From positions 1 to 14,346 of the forward strand of contig JAGWRY010000024.1 in NCBI GenBank assembly GCA_028869495.1: a stretch of DNA of 14,346 bases, in the 5' to 3' direction. The notes under the pieces are model-generated. The model did no database searches and had not been told where the DNA came from. It saw nothing but the letters and a program-made list of their open reading frames with translations. Numbering within the stretch: position 1 is the first letter of the stretch; every line of letters begins with the position of its first letter. Source of the stretch: Elusimicrobiota bacterium (GTDB taxonomy: Bacteria > Elusimicrobiota > Elusimicrobia > UBA1565 > UBA9628). Below, piece after piece: positions 5,987 through 12,798 of the stretch. Position numbers and translations under genes: made by a program.

Positions 5987-7594
5987 CTAGTCGAGTTGGG
6001 GCGCGTCGGGGATGCGATGGCGGCTCTCTTTGGTGTAAGAGAGCAGGAAGAGCATGATCGCCAGGCAGGCGTAGCCGGCGGCGAATTGGTAGGGGATCTG
6101 GTTGGCGGGGTAGGACAACGTCCACGGCCAGTACATGCTGCCGTCGGGGACGGCGGAGTGGACGATGCCGACGAAGGTGAAGGCGGCCAGGATCCACAAA
6201 TAGGCCGAGGCGGCCTTGAGCTTGCGGTCGATCAGCTGGGCCATGAAGGCGCCCCAGAGCATCGCGGTCAAAATAAAGCCGTTGCCGAGGGCGACGGTCA
6301 CCAGCAGTTCGGGAAGGGCGCGGCCGGGGGCGACCATCAGCTTGTTGAAGACGTCGGTCGGGACGAAGGTGGGGTCCGACAGCTTGATCTGGAGCAGGCG
6401 CGCGATGGTCGGGAAGAAGGCCAAAGCGACCGCGGGGGCGTGCCGGCGCGGGCAGGCGTGGAAGGCCTGGACCATGATGTCGATGCCGACGAAGATCAGG
6501 ATCGGGGCGATGACGGCGCGCGGGATGATCTCGACCATCCAGCTGACGTAGCCGAGCATGCCGCCGATGCCGATGAAGAGGCCGGTGAGCAAAGTGTAGC
6601 CCGCCCGGCTGCCCATGGACTTGTAGGCGGGCTGGCCGATGTAGGGCGTGGACTGGGCGACGCCGCCGCAGACGCCGGCGATCAAAGTCGCGATCGCCTC
6701 GGTCAGCAGGATGTCGCGCGTGTTGAAGTCGTCGCCGGCCACCTTGGCGCTCTCGGTCACGTTGATGCCGCCGATGACGGTCAAAAGGCCGAAGGGCAGG
6801 GCGATCGGCAGGTATTTCAACGCGGGCGTGAGGCCCTTCATGAAGTCCAGCGTCGGCCAGGGGAAGCCGAAGGTCAGGTGCGCCGCGGGCGCCGTGTAGG
6901 CGCCGCCCGCCCAGCCGTGCGGCGCGAGCAGGTAGTACAGGCCCGTGCCGACGACGATGGCGACCAAGACGCCGGGGACGTTCTTCGGAAGCTCGATCTG
7001 CGCGACCAAGGTGTAGAAGATCAGGCCCAGCGCGATCATGCCGACGATCGGCGTGCCGAAGACGTCCACCAGCGGGATGAAGCCGATCAGCGCCATGCCG
7101 ATGCCGGCCAGCGAGCCCAGAAGACCGGCCTGCGGCACGACCTTCTGCACCCAGCCGCCGAAGAACGAGAAGATCAGTTTGAAAATGCCGATGAAGACCA
7201 TCGTCGCCATGCCGATGTACCAGGTCATCATTCCGGCCTGCTCGACCGGCATCCCGGACTGCTTCATCGCCAGGAAGGCCGGTCCCAGCACCGCCAGCGC
7301 CACGCCGATCGTCGACGGCGCGTCGAGACCGAGGGGCATCGCCGTCACCTTCGCGTTGCCCGTCTTCTTGGCGAGCCGGAAGGCCATCCAGGTGTAGACC
7401 AGGTCGCCGAAGAGCACGCCGATCGCGGTCCCCGGGAACATCCTTTTATAGACGATGTCGGCCGGGAAGCCGAAGGCGAAGATCAGGATGCCCGCCAGGA
7501 ACGACAGGTTCGTCATGTTGTCGAAGGCCAGGCCGAAGAAGCCGTTGAAGTCGCCCAGCGCGAACCATTCGTACTTGAAGTTTTTCTTGTTCAT
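5987..7594 (-). CDS. NCS2-type nucleobase permease (xanthine/uracil/AzgA-like)
   Basis: A 535-residue inner-membrane protein with about 12-14 hydrophobic helices. It has the fold signatures of the nucleobase-cation symporter-2 superfamily. The N-terminal block LGDFNGFFGLAFDNMTNLSF (13-32) is followed by TAMPLGLDAPS (84-94). The TM8 region is GGINVTESAKVAGDDF (275-290), where E281 sits at the usual substrate-binding Glu. The TM10 region is QSTPYIGQPAYKSMGSRAGY (314-333). The sequence is not a close match to any characterised xanthine, uracil or adenine transporter I know, so the substrate is open. The ATG is at 7594-7592 with no Shine-Dalgarno, and a TATAAT sits only 11 nt upstream. It follows the four-helix protein gene by 21 nt, so it may be expressed both with pap and from its own promoter. 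Confidence 0.85.
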   Translation of the reverse strand: MNKKNFKYEWFALGDFNGFFGLAFDNMTNLSFLAGILIFAFGFPADIVYKRMFPGTAIGVLFGDLVYTWMAFRLAKKTGNAKVTAMPLGLDAPSTIGVALAVLGPAFLAMKQSGMPVEQAGMMTWYIGMATMVFIGIFKLIFSFFGGWVQKVVPQAGLLGSLAGIGMALIGFIPLVDVFGTPIVGMIALGLIFYTLVAQIELPKNVPGVLVAIVVGTGLYYLLAPHGWAGGAYTAPAAHLTFGFPWPTLDFMKGLTPALKYLPIALPFGLLTVIGGINVTESAKVAGDDFNTRDILLTEAIATLIAGVCGGVAQSTPYIGQPAYKSMGSRAGYTLLTGLFIGIGGMLGYVSWMVEIIPRAVIAPILIFVGIDIMVQAFHACPRRHAPAVALAFFPTIARLLQIKLSDPTFVPTDVFNKLMVAPGRALPELLVTVALGNGFILTAMLWGAFMAQLIDRKLKAASAYLWILAAFTFVGIVHSAVPDGSMYWPWTLSYPANQIPYQFAAGYACLAIMLFLLSYTKESRHRIPDAPQLD

Positions 7595-7605
7595 GGCGCT
7601 TCGCG

Positions 7606-7611
7606 ATTATA
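7606..7611 (-). promoter_or_regulatory. Consensus -10 box directly before the NCS2 permease
   Basis: TATAAT on the minus strand ends 11 nt before the permease ATG and begins 4 nt after the stop of the upstream gene. The -35 position (GTTCCT at 17-nt spacing) is poor. If used, transcription would start about 5 nt before the ATG, giving an almost leaderless message, which fits the absence of a Shine-Dalgarno. Confidence 0.38.
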
Positions 7612-7615
7612 CTTC

Positions 7616-8038
7616 TTACGAGCGGGAGAGGAACCAGAGCGCCGCCGCGACCAGCGGCCCCGAGGAGAGCGCCACGGCCGACAACAGCCGCACGTGCGGC
7701 GCGTGATGGGCCCGGAGGAGATGCGCGATCACGAGCGTCGGGATCAGACCGGCGATCAGGGAGGGGACGAAGCCCGCGATCTTGAGGCGCGTCAGCAGCC
7801 AGCCGACCGACGTCCCGTAGACCGCCGTCAGCGAGTACGAACACAGCAGGACATAGCCCAACGACAAAACCATCCACAGGAGCGCGTTGGGCTGGGCGAT
7901 CTGGCCGCGGAACAGAGCCGTGAAGAAGCCGGCCAGGGCCGGGATCCCGGCGAGAATAGGCGCGAAGAAGAAGCCGATCAGCGCGTTCGGGAAGTCGCCG
8001 CGCCCCCCGCGCCAGACGCCCGCCCCCCCGCGCGTCAT
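7616..8038 (-). CDS. Four-helix membrane protein, unknown function
   Basis: A 140-residue protein whose ATG (8038-8036) overlaps the pap stop codon as ATGA, the classic arrangement for translational coupling. After a Gly/Arg-rich start (residues 1-16) there are four hydrophobic segments, at about 18-43, 52-74, 87-108 and 116-137, with a basic, His-containing loop near 109-117 (RAHHAPHVR). I recognise no family. A C-rich tract (G-rich on the coding strand) covers the first codons. Its tight coupling to polyphosphate:AMP phosphotransferase and position ahead of a nucleobase permease suggest a membrane role related to that unit, but this is inference from position only. The longer upstream extension of this frame is an artefact overlapping pap. 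Confidence 0.72.
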   Translation of the reverse strand: MTRGGAGVWRGGRGDFPNALIGFFFAPILAGIPALAGFFTALFRGQIAQPNALLWMVLSLGYVLLCSYSLTAVYGTSVGWLLTRLKIAGFVPSLIAGLIPTLVIAHLLRAHHAPHVRLLSAVALSSGPLVAAALWFLSRS

Positions 8039-9507
8039 CCCAGCTCGTCCTCCAGCCGGTCGGCCACCGTCTTGAGCACCTTGACCCTCGCCCAGCGCTT
8101 GTCCTCCGCCTCGACCAGCGTCCACGGCGCGTAAGGAGTCCCCGTCCGCTCGATCATCTCGACCGCCGCCGCCTGGTAGGCGTCCCACTTCGCCCGATTG
8201 CGCCAGTCCTCGGGCGTGATCTTGTACTGCTTGAACGGCGTCTGCGTGCGGCTCTTGAAGCGCCGCAGCTGCTCCTCCGGGCTGATCTGCAGCCAGAACT
8301 TGCAGACGACGATCCCGGACTCCGTCATCTCCTCTTCGAACGCGCAGATTTCCCGATAGGCTCGCTTCCAGTCGACGGCCGCGCAGAAGCCCTCGACTCG
8401 CTCGACCAGCACCCGCCCGTACCAGGTGCGGTCGTAGATCTCGACGTGGCCCAGGCGCGGCAAGTGGCGCCAGAAGCGCCAAAGATAAGGACGCGCGCGC
8501 TCCTCGTCCGTCGGGGCGGCGACCGCCGTCACCCGCGCCGAGCGCGCGTCGATCGCCGACAGCAGCCGCCGGATCGAGCCGCCCTTGCCGGCGGCGTCGA
8601 CCCCCTCGAAGGCGCAGATCAGCGAGCGCCCCTCCTTGCGCAGGCGCCGCGTCAGCCACGCGACGCGCGCCTGCTGCTTGAGGAGCTTCTCGTCGTGCGC
8701 CGCGTCGCCGAGCGTCTTCGACAGGTCCAGCCGCGTCAGCACCGAGACCTTCGGCGCCTTCGGCCGGTCCGGGGCGTTCGGAGGGACCGCCTTCTTCGAG
8801 CGCGCGACCGCGTCCTGCATCGCGGCGAGGACCGTCTCGGCCGCCGTCGCGTTGCGCCAGCGCCGGTCGGTCGCCTCGATGACCGTCCAGGGCGCCGCGG
8901 CCGTCCCCGTCTTGGCCAGCGCCGCCGCGCAGACCTTCACGAAGCGGTCGTACTTGGCCGAGTACTTCCAGTCCTCCTTCGTCACCCGCCAGGCCGTGTC
9001 CGGGTCCTTCTCGAGCTCGCGGAAGCGCGCTTTCTGCTCCTTCTTGGACAGGTGCAGCCAGAGCTTGACCAGGACCGTGTCCTCGCGCACCAGCATCGCC
9101 TCGAAGTCGTTGGCGCGGTCCAGCGCCCGGTCGAAGTCCCCCTCCCCGATCCGTTTGAAGACCCGCGAGACGATCGGCCGCGTGTACCAGGAGCCGACCA
9201 GGATGGACCCGCGCCCGGAGGCCGGGAGCGTGCGCCAGTAGCGCCAGTACTCGGGGCGCTCGTCCTCCTCGCTCGACGGGTCCCCGTAGGCCTCGACCTG
9301 CAGGCCGCGCGGGTCCAGCCAGTCGAGGAAGTGCCGCGCGAGCTCCGTCTTGCCCCCGCCCTCGACCCCGCCGACCAGGATCATCAGCCGGAAGCGCGTG
9401 CCCGCCAGCGCCGCCTGCGCCTGGAGCAGGGAGACCCGCGCCTGCTCCAGCCGCCGGGCGTACACCTTCTTGTCCAGCGTGTTGCCGACCTCGGCGCTCT
9501 CGAACAT
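8035..9507 (-). CDS. pap: Polyphosphate:AMP phosphotransferase (two-domain PPK2)
   Basis: A cytoplasmic kinase using polyphosphate to phosphorylate AMP to ADP (PPK2 class II, PAP type). The 490 residues contain two PPK2 P-loop domains. The N-terminal domain has GGVEGGGKTE (46-55), WRYWRTLP (88-95) and GSWYTRP (105-111). The C-terminal domain has FEGVDAAGKGG (300-310), WRFWRHLP (343-350) and YDRTWYGR (358-365). The N-terminal copy lacks the Asp/Arg of the DR-x-WYGR motif, as I recall for this family, so catalysis is expected in the C-terminal half. The start ATG at 9507 gives the family-typical opening MFESAE, with GGAGGG 3 nt upstream and a good promoter. The frame stays open about 2.6 kb further upstream, antisense to dabA; that part is not coding. 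It is the first gene of a unit with a four-helix protein and a permease, fitting nucleotide salvage. Confidence 0.92.
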   Translation of the reverse strand: MFESAEVGNTLDKKVYARRLEQARVSLLQAQAALAGTRFRLMILVGGVEGGGKTELARHFLDWLDPRGLQVEAYGDPSSEEDERPEYWRYWRTLPASGRGSILVGSWYTRPIVSRVFKRIGEGDFDRALDRANDFEAMLVREDTVLVKLWLHLSKKEQKARFRELEKDPDTAWRVTKEDWKYSAKYDRFVKVCAAALAKTGTAAAPWTVIEATDRRWRNATAAETVLAAMQDAVARSKKAVPPNAPDRPKAPKVSVLTRLDLSKTLGDAAHDEKLLKQQARVAWLTRRLRKEGRSLICAFEGVDAAGKGGSIRRLLSAIDARSARVTAVAAPTDEERARPYLWRFWRHLPRLGHVEIYDRTWYGRVLVERVEGFCAAVDWKRAYREICAFEEEMTESGIVVCKFWLQISPEEQLRRFKSRTQTPFKQYKITPEDWRNRAKWDAYQAAAVEMIERTGTPYAPWTLVEAEDKRWARVKVLKTVADRLEDELG

Positions 9508-9522
9508 GGGCCCTCCGGCCGC

Positions 9523-9551
9523 AGTATAGCGCCGCTTCGGCCGGCGGTCAA
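9523..9551 (-). promoter_or_regulatory. Sigma-70-type promoter of pap
   Basis: On the minus strand TTGACC (9551-9546) is followed after exactly 17 nt by TATACT (9528-9523). This is the best full promoter match in the window. The predicted start near 9516 leaves a leader of about 9 nt that contains the Shine-Dalgarno GGAGGG (9516-9511). Confidence 0.6.
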
Positions 9552-9580
9552 CCGCGGCGGCCGGACCGGGCGCATCGGGA

Positions 9581-9594
9581 TGATATGCTAATAT
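9581..9594 (+). promoter_or_regulatory. Extended -10 promoter of arsR-dab operon
   Basis: TGATATGCT at 9581-9589 has the TGn extension plus TATGCT, and an overlapping TAATAT at 9589-9594 is a second -10 candidate. This AT-rich patch is unique in the 117-nt gap shared with divergent pap. The -35 region is GC-rich and poor. The ArsR-type protein is likely to bind here, but I see no clear inverted repeat. Confidence 0.42.
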
Positions 9595-9610
9595 TCTCCT
9601 ATGATCGATC

Positions 9611-9615
9611 AGGAG
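9611..9615 (+). promoter_or_regulatory. Shine-Dalgarno that decides the arsR start
   Basis: AGGAG lies 9 nt before the ATG at 9625. The in-frame ATG at 9601 has no such site, only TCTCCT directly upstream, so the downstream start is favoured. The 9601 start would require a nearly leaderless message. Confidence 0.55.
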
Positions 9616-9624
9616 CAGCTCGAC

Positions 9625-9942
9625 ATGGTGCTCAAGATCAAGGCCGATTTCCTCGCCGCCCTCGCGAACCCGGTCCGCCTGGCGGCCATCGAAGAGCTCC
9701 GGGCCGGCGAGTCGCCCGTCGGCCGGATGGTCGAACGGCTGGGCGTGGAGCAGTCGAGCCTCTCGAAGCACCTGGCCATCCTGCGCCACGCCGGGATCGT
9801 CGTCTCCCGCAAGCGCAAGTCGACGGTCCTTTATTCGATCCGCGACCGCGAGATCTTCCGCGTGCTGCGGCCCATCGCGCAGATCCTGCGCAAGCGCATG
9901 GAAGAGAGCCGCGCGGTCTTCGCGCGTCTGGGGAGGCCTTAA
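9625..9942 (+). CDS. ArsR-family winged-helix transcriptional regulator
   Basis: A cytoplasmic DNA-binding repressor-type protein of 105 residues (113 if begun at ATG 9601). The winged helix opens with FLAALANPVRLAAIEELR. The recognition helix block VEQSSLSKHLAILRHAGIV and the wing SRKRKSTVLYSI follow. There are no cysteines and no CxC or His-rich metal site, so it is not an arsenic or metal sensor of the classical kind; the signal is unknown. It stands immediately before dabA in the same direction and reading frame, and divergent from pap. It therefore probably controls the dab operon and itself. The start at 9625 is preferred because of AGGAG 9 nt upstream. It ends in TAA at 9940-9942, overlapped closely by the Shine-Dalgarno for dabA. 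Confidence 0.88.
   Translation: MVLKIKADFLAALANPVRLAAIEELRAGESPVGRMVERLGVEQSSLSKHLAILRHAGIVVSRKRKSTVLYSIRDREIFRVLRPIAQILRKRMEESRAVFARLGRP
9930..9936 (+). promoter_or_regulatory. Strong Shine-Dalgarno for dabA inside the end of arsR
   Basis: GGGGAGG ends 3 nt before the arsR stop codon. Normal spacing would put a start codon at about 9942-9946, but the codons there are GCG and GCC. The site supports initiation right after the arsR stop, and makes the absence of a start codon more striking. Confidence 0.5.
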
Positions 9943-12798
9943 GCGGCCAACGCGGCGCCCTCGGCGCCGGAGGACTCCACCCCCGGCCCCAGGCTGCAGG
10001 AACTCGTCGGGCGCCTCGCCGGCTTTCTGCCGGCGCAGGGGCCGATCGGCGTCTTCGTCCATCACAACACCCTCCACGCCTTCGAGGCTCTGGACTTCGA
10101 CGAAGCCGCCGCCGCCGCGGGAGAAAGGCTCTCGTGCGAGCCCTATCTTCCGCAGGAGGACTATCGGCGCGAGTTCGCCTCCGGCCGGATCGCCGAGCGC
10201 GACCTCCTCTGGGCGCTGCGCGAGGAGCTCGGCGCGCGAGCCGACGAGACCGTCGTTCCCGGCCTGACGCGCCTGGAGCTGCGCCTGCGCGCGGCGCGCC
10301 GCGGACTGCGCGAGGCCTCCGGGAAGTCCCTCTCGTGGCTGCTGCGCGAGACGCTCGCCGCCGGAGGAGCGTCCGAGCCCCTCTGGAACGCCTGCCTCGA
10401 CGCGGCGCGACGGACGCCCGGGGCGCCCGCGCCCGGACCCGCCCGGCGCCTCCGGCGCCATCGCGACGTCCTGCTGGCCGAAACCGGGGTCGACCTCGAC
10501 GCCTGGGTCAACCCCGTCCTCGTGCGCCTGCTCGGCGCCTATTTCGACCAGGGGCTGGCGCGCTGGAGCCCGCCCGGAGTCGCCGGCGGTCTTTACGCCT
10601 GCTTCCTGGAGCTCTACTCCCAACCCTGGTCCCGCTTCTGCGGCCGCTGGGCCGCACGGCTTCCCGCGCTGATCGACGAGGAGCGGCGGCGGCGCTCGGC
10701 TCCGGAGGACTCCCTGCGGCGCTCGCTCGACGCGCTCGGCGTGCCCTGCGAGGACGCGTTCGAATTCCTGGAGGCGACGGCGCTGGCGCTTCGCGGCTGG
10801 GCCGGGATGGTCCGACAGCTCGAGGAGCGGCCCGACCGGGTCCCGGCGCGCTCGCGGCCGGCCGCGCTGATGGAATTCCTGGCCGTCCGCCTGCTGCTGG
10901 AGCGCGCCGCCCTCCGGCACGCGCTCGGCTCGGAGCGCGCGCCGGCGCCCGGGCCGGACGCGCGCCCGGCTCCGGCGCCGACCCCGGAGGAGCGCGCCTG
11001 GGTCCTTTTTCAAATCGCCCGGCTCTGCGGCCTGACGGCGGCGCGGATCGCGTCCGCGCCGCCCGGCGAGACGGCCGCCCTGGAGACCGAGCTCGCGGCC
11101 TTCGACGACCTCGCCCGCCGGCGCGTCCTCCAAGCCGCCTACGAGCGCCGCCTGCGCGCGCGCCTCTGCGACGCGCTGAGCGGGCGCCGCCCGCGCGAGC
11201 CCGCCGGCCCGCCGCCCGTCCAGGCGATCTTCTGCCTTGACGAGCGCGAGGAGTCGTTCCGCCGCCACCTGGAGGAGACCGCCCCGGAGATCGAGACCTT
11301 CGGCGCGGCGGGCTTCTTCGGCGTGGCCATGTACTACCAGGGCGCGACGGACGTGCGCCCGCGGCCGCTGTGCCCGGTCGCCGTCCGGCCCCGGCATTAC
11401 GTCGGCGAGGTCAAGGCCGACCCCGCCTCCGTCATCGCGCGCTGGCGCCGCGCGCGCCGGCGCCAGTCCGGCCGCCTGGGCGAGCTCCGGCATCGCTTCG
11501 ACGGCACGTTCCTCGGGGGCTACGTCATCACGACGCTGGCGGGGCCGCTGTCGATCCTTCCGCTGGTCCTGCGCGTCGTCTTCCCGGGACTGGCCCGCCG
11601 CTGGCTGCGCGCCCTGCCCCTGCCCGGGGCGCCCGCCACCCGCCTGCTGCTCGATCGCCGTCCGGAGGCCCCCCCCGCCGGCGCGCACTACGGGTACACG
11701 AAGGAGGAGATGGCCTCCGTCGTCGCGACTCTGCTCAAGGACCTCGGCGTCGCGGACCGGCTGGCGCCCGTCGTCGTCGTGGCGGGCCACGGCTCGACGA
11801 GCCTCAACAACCCGCACGCGGCCGCCTACGACTGCGGCGCCTGCGGCGGCGGGCCGGGCGGTCCGAACGCCCGCGCCTTCGCGCAGATGGCCAACGACCC
11901 CGCCGTGCGCGAACTGCTGGCCCGGCGCGGCCTCGCCGTCCCCGCGCGCACGCGCTTCGTCGGCGCGATGCGCAACACCAGCGACAACTCGGTGACCTTC
12001 TACGACCTCGACCTCCTGCCCCCGGAGCGCAGGGAGGAGTTCGACCGCGTCGCGGCGATCTTCGCCCGCGCGCGGCGCCGGGAGGCGCACGAGCGCTGCC
12101 GGCGCTTCGAGTCCTTCCCGCTCGGCGGCGGCCACGGCGCCGCGCTCGCCCACGTCGAGGCCCGCGCGCAGGACCTCGCCCAGCCGCGCCCCGAATTAGG
12201 TCACGCCACGAACGCCTTCTGCGTGGTGGGCCGCCGCTCGCGCACGCGCGGCCTCTTCCTCGACCGCCGCGCCTTCCTGCTCTCCTACGATCCGACCCGC
12301 GACGCGGACCTCTCCGCCCTCGAGAGGGCGCTGGGCGCCGCCGTGCCCGTCGTCGCCGGCATCTCGCTCGAGTATTACTTCAGCCGCGTCGATCCGGACG
12401 GCTACGGCTGCGGCACCAAGCTCCCCCACAACGTCGCCTCCCTGCTCGGCGTCATGAACGGGACCCAAAGCGACCTGCGCCCGGGGCTGCCCCGGCAGAT
12501 GGTCGAGATCCACGAACCCGTGCGTCTCTTCCTCGTCGTCGAGTGCTCCCCGGAAGACCTCGAGCGCGTCCTGGAGCGCTTGCCCTCCGTCCGCGGCCTC
12601 CTGGACCGCCGCTGGCTGTTCGCGGCCGCGCTCGACCCGGAGTCCGGCGTCCTGCGCCTGCGCGAGGCCTCGGGCTACCGGGAGTGGAGCCCGGAGGCCC
12701 CCGTCCCCCGAGCGGCGGGCGATTCCGCGGCGTGGTACGCGGGGCGGCGGGATCATCTGCCGATCGCCGAGATCGTCCCCCCGGAAGGGCGCCCGTGA
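9943..12798 (+). CDS. dabA: DabA, zinc subunit of the DAB inorganic-carbon transporter (DUF2309)
   Basis: A membrane-associated subunit with a beta-carbonic-anhydrase-like zinc site. With DabB it converts CO2 to trapped bicarbonate using a cation gradient. Counting from 9943, the N-terminal family block LVGRLAGFLPAQGPIGVFV (21-39) leads into HHNTLHAFE. The expected zinc ligands are C431 and D433 (FCLDERE), H616 (AGHGS) and C631 (YDCGAC), with the same spacing as in Halothiobacillus DabA (C-x-D; H-x14-C). The C-terminal EIHEPVRLFLVVEC is also typical. The full frame is 951 residues, within the family range. The problem is the start: between the in-frame arsR stop (9942) and 10522 there is no ATG, GTG or TTG. 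The GTG at 10522 would delete about 193 residues including the conserved N-terminus. A lost start, an assembly error or an unusual start are all possible. It overlaps dabB by 4 nt. Confidence 0.9.
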   Translation, partial: AANAAPSAPEDSTPGPRLQELVGRLAGFLPAQGPIGVFVHHNTLHAFEALDFDEAAAAAGERLSCEPYLPQEDYRREFASGRIAERDLLWALREELGARADETVVPGLTRLELRLRAARRGLREASGKSLSWLLRETLAAGGASEPLWNACLDAARRTPGAPAPGPARRLRRHRDVLLAETGVDLDAWVNPVLVRLLGAYFDQGLARWSPPGVAGGLYACFLELYSQPWSRFCGRWAARLPALIDEERRRRSAPEDSLRRSLDALGVPCEDAFEFLEATALALRGWAGMVRQLEERPDRVPARSRPAALMEFLAVRLLLERAALRHALGSERAPAPGPDARPAPAPTPEERAWVLFQIARLCGLTAARIASAPPGETAALETELAAFDDLARRRVLQAAYERRLRARLCDALSGRRPREPAGPPPVQAIFCLDEREESFRRHLEETAPEIETFGAAGFFGVAMYYQGATDVRPRPLCPVAVRPRHYVGEVKADPASVIARWRRARRRQSGRLGELRHRFDGTFLGGYVITTLAGPLSILPLVLRVVFPGLARRWLRALPLPGAPATRLLLDRRPEAPPAGAHYGYTKEEMASVVATLLKDLGVADRLAPVVVVAGHGSTSLNNPHAAAYDCGACGGGPGGPNARAFAQMANDPAVRELLARRGLAVPARTRFVGAMRNTSDNSVTFYDLDLLPPERREEFDRVAAIFARARRREAHERCRRFESFPLGGGHGAALAHVEARAQDLAQPRPELGHATNAFCVVGRRSRTRGLFLDRRAFLLSYDPTRDADLSALERALGAAVPVVAGISLEYYFSRVDPDGYGCGTKLPHNVASLLGVMNGTQSDLRPGLPRQMVEIHEPVRLFLVVECSPEDLERVLERLPSVRGLLDRRWLFAAALDPESGVLRLREASGYREWSPEAPVPRAAGDSAAWYAGRRDHLPIAEIVPPEGRP

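Noticed and set aside
5879..8134. A 751-codon plus-strand frame opposite the permease
   Set aside because: Its composition is extreme (Asp/Glu/Arg/Gln/Gly-rich) and it mirrors the permease codons; the minus strand carries clear NCS2 motifs.
9601..9942. Arsenic or metal-sensing function for the ArsR-family protein
   Set aside because: It has no cysteine and no recognisable metal-ligand set, and there are no arsenic resistance genes nearby.
8035..12153. A 1372-codon minus-strand open frame covering pap and the whole antisense of dabA
   Set aside because: Only the pap part (from 9507) has protein family motifs. The rest is Arg/Gly/Ala/Glu-rich, antisense to conserved dabA, and reflects scarcity of stop codons in GC-rich DNA.
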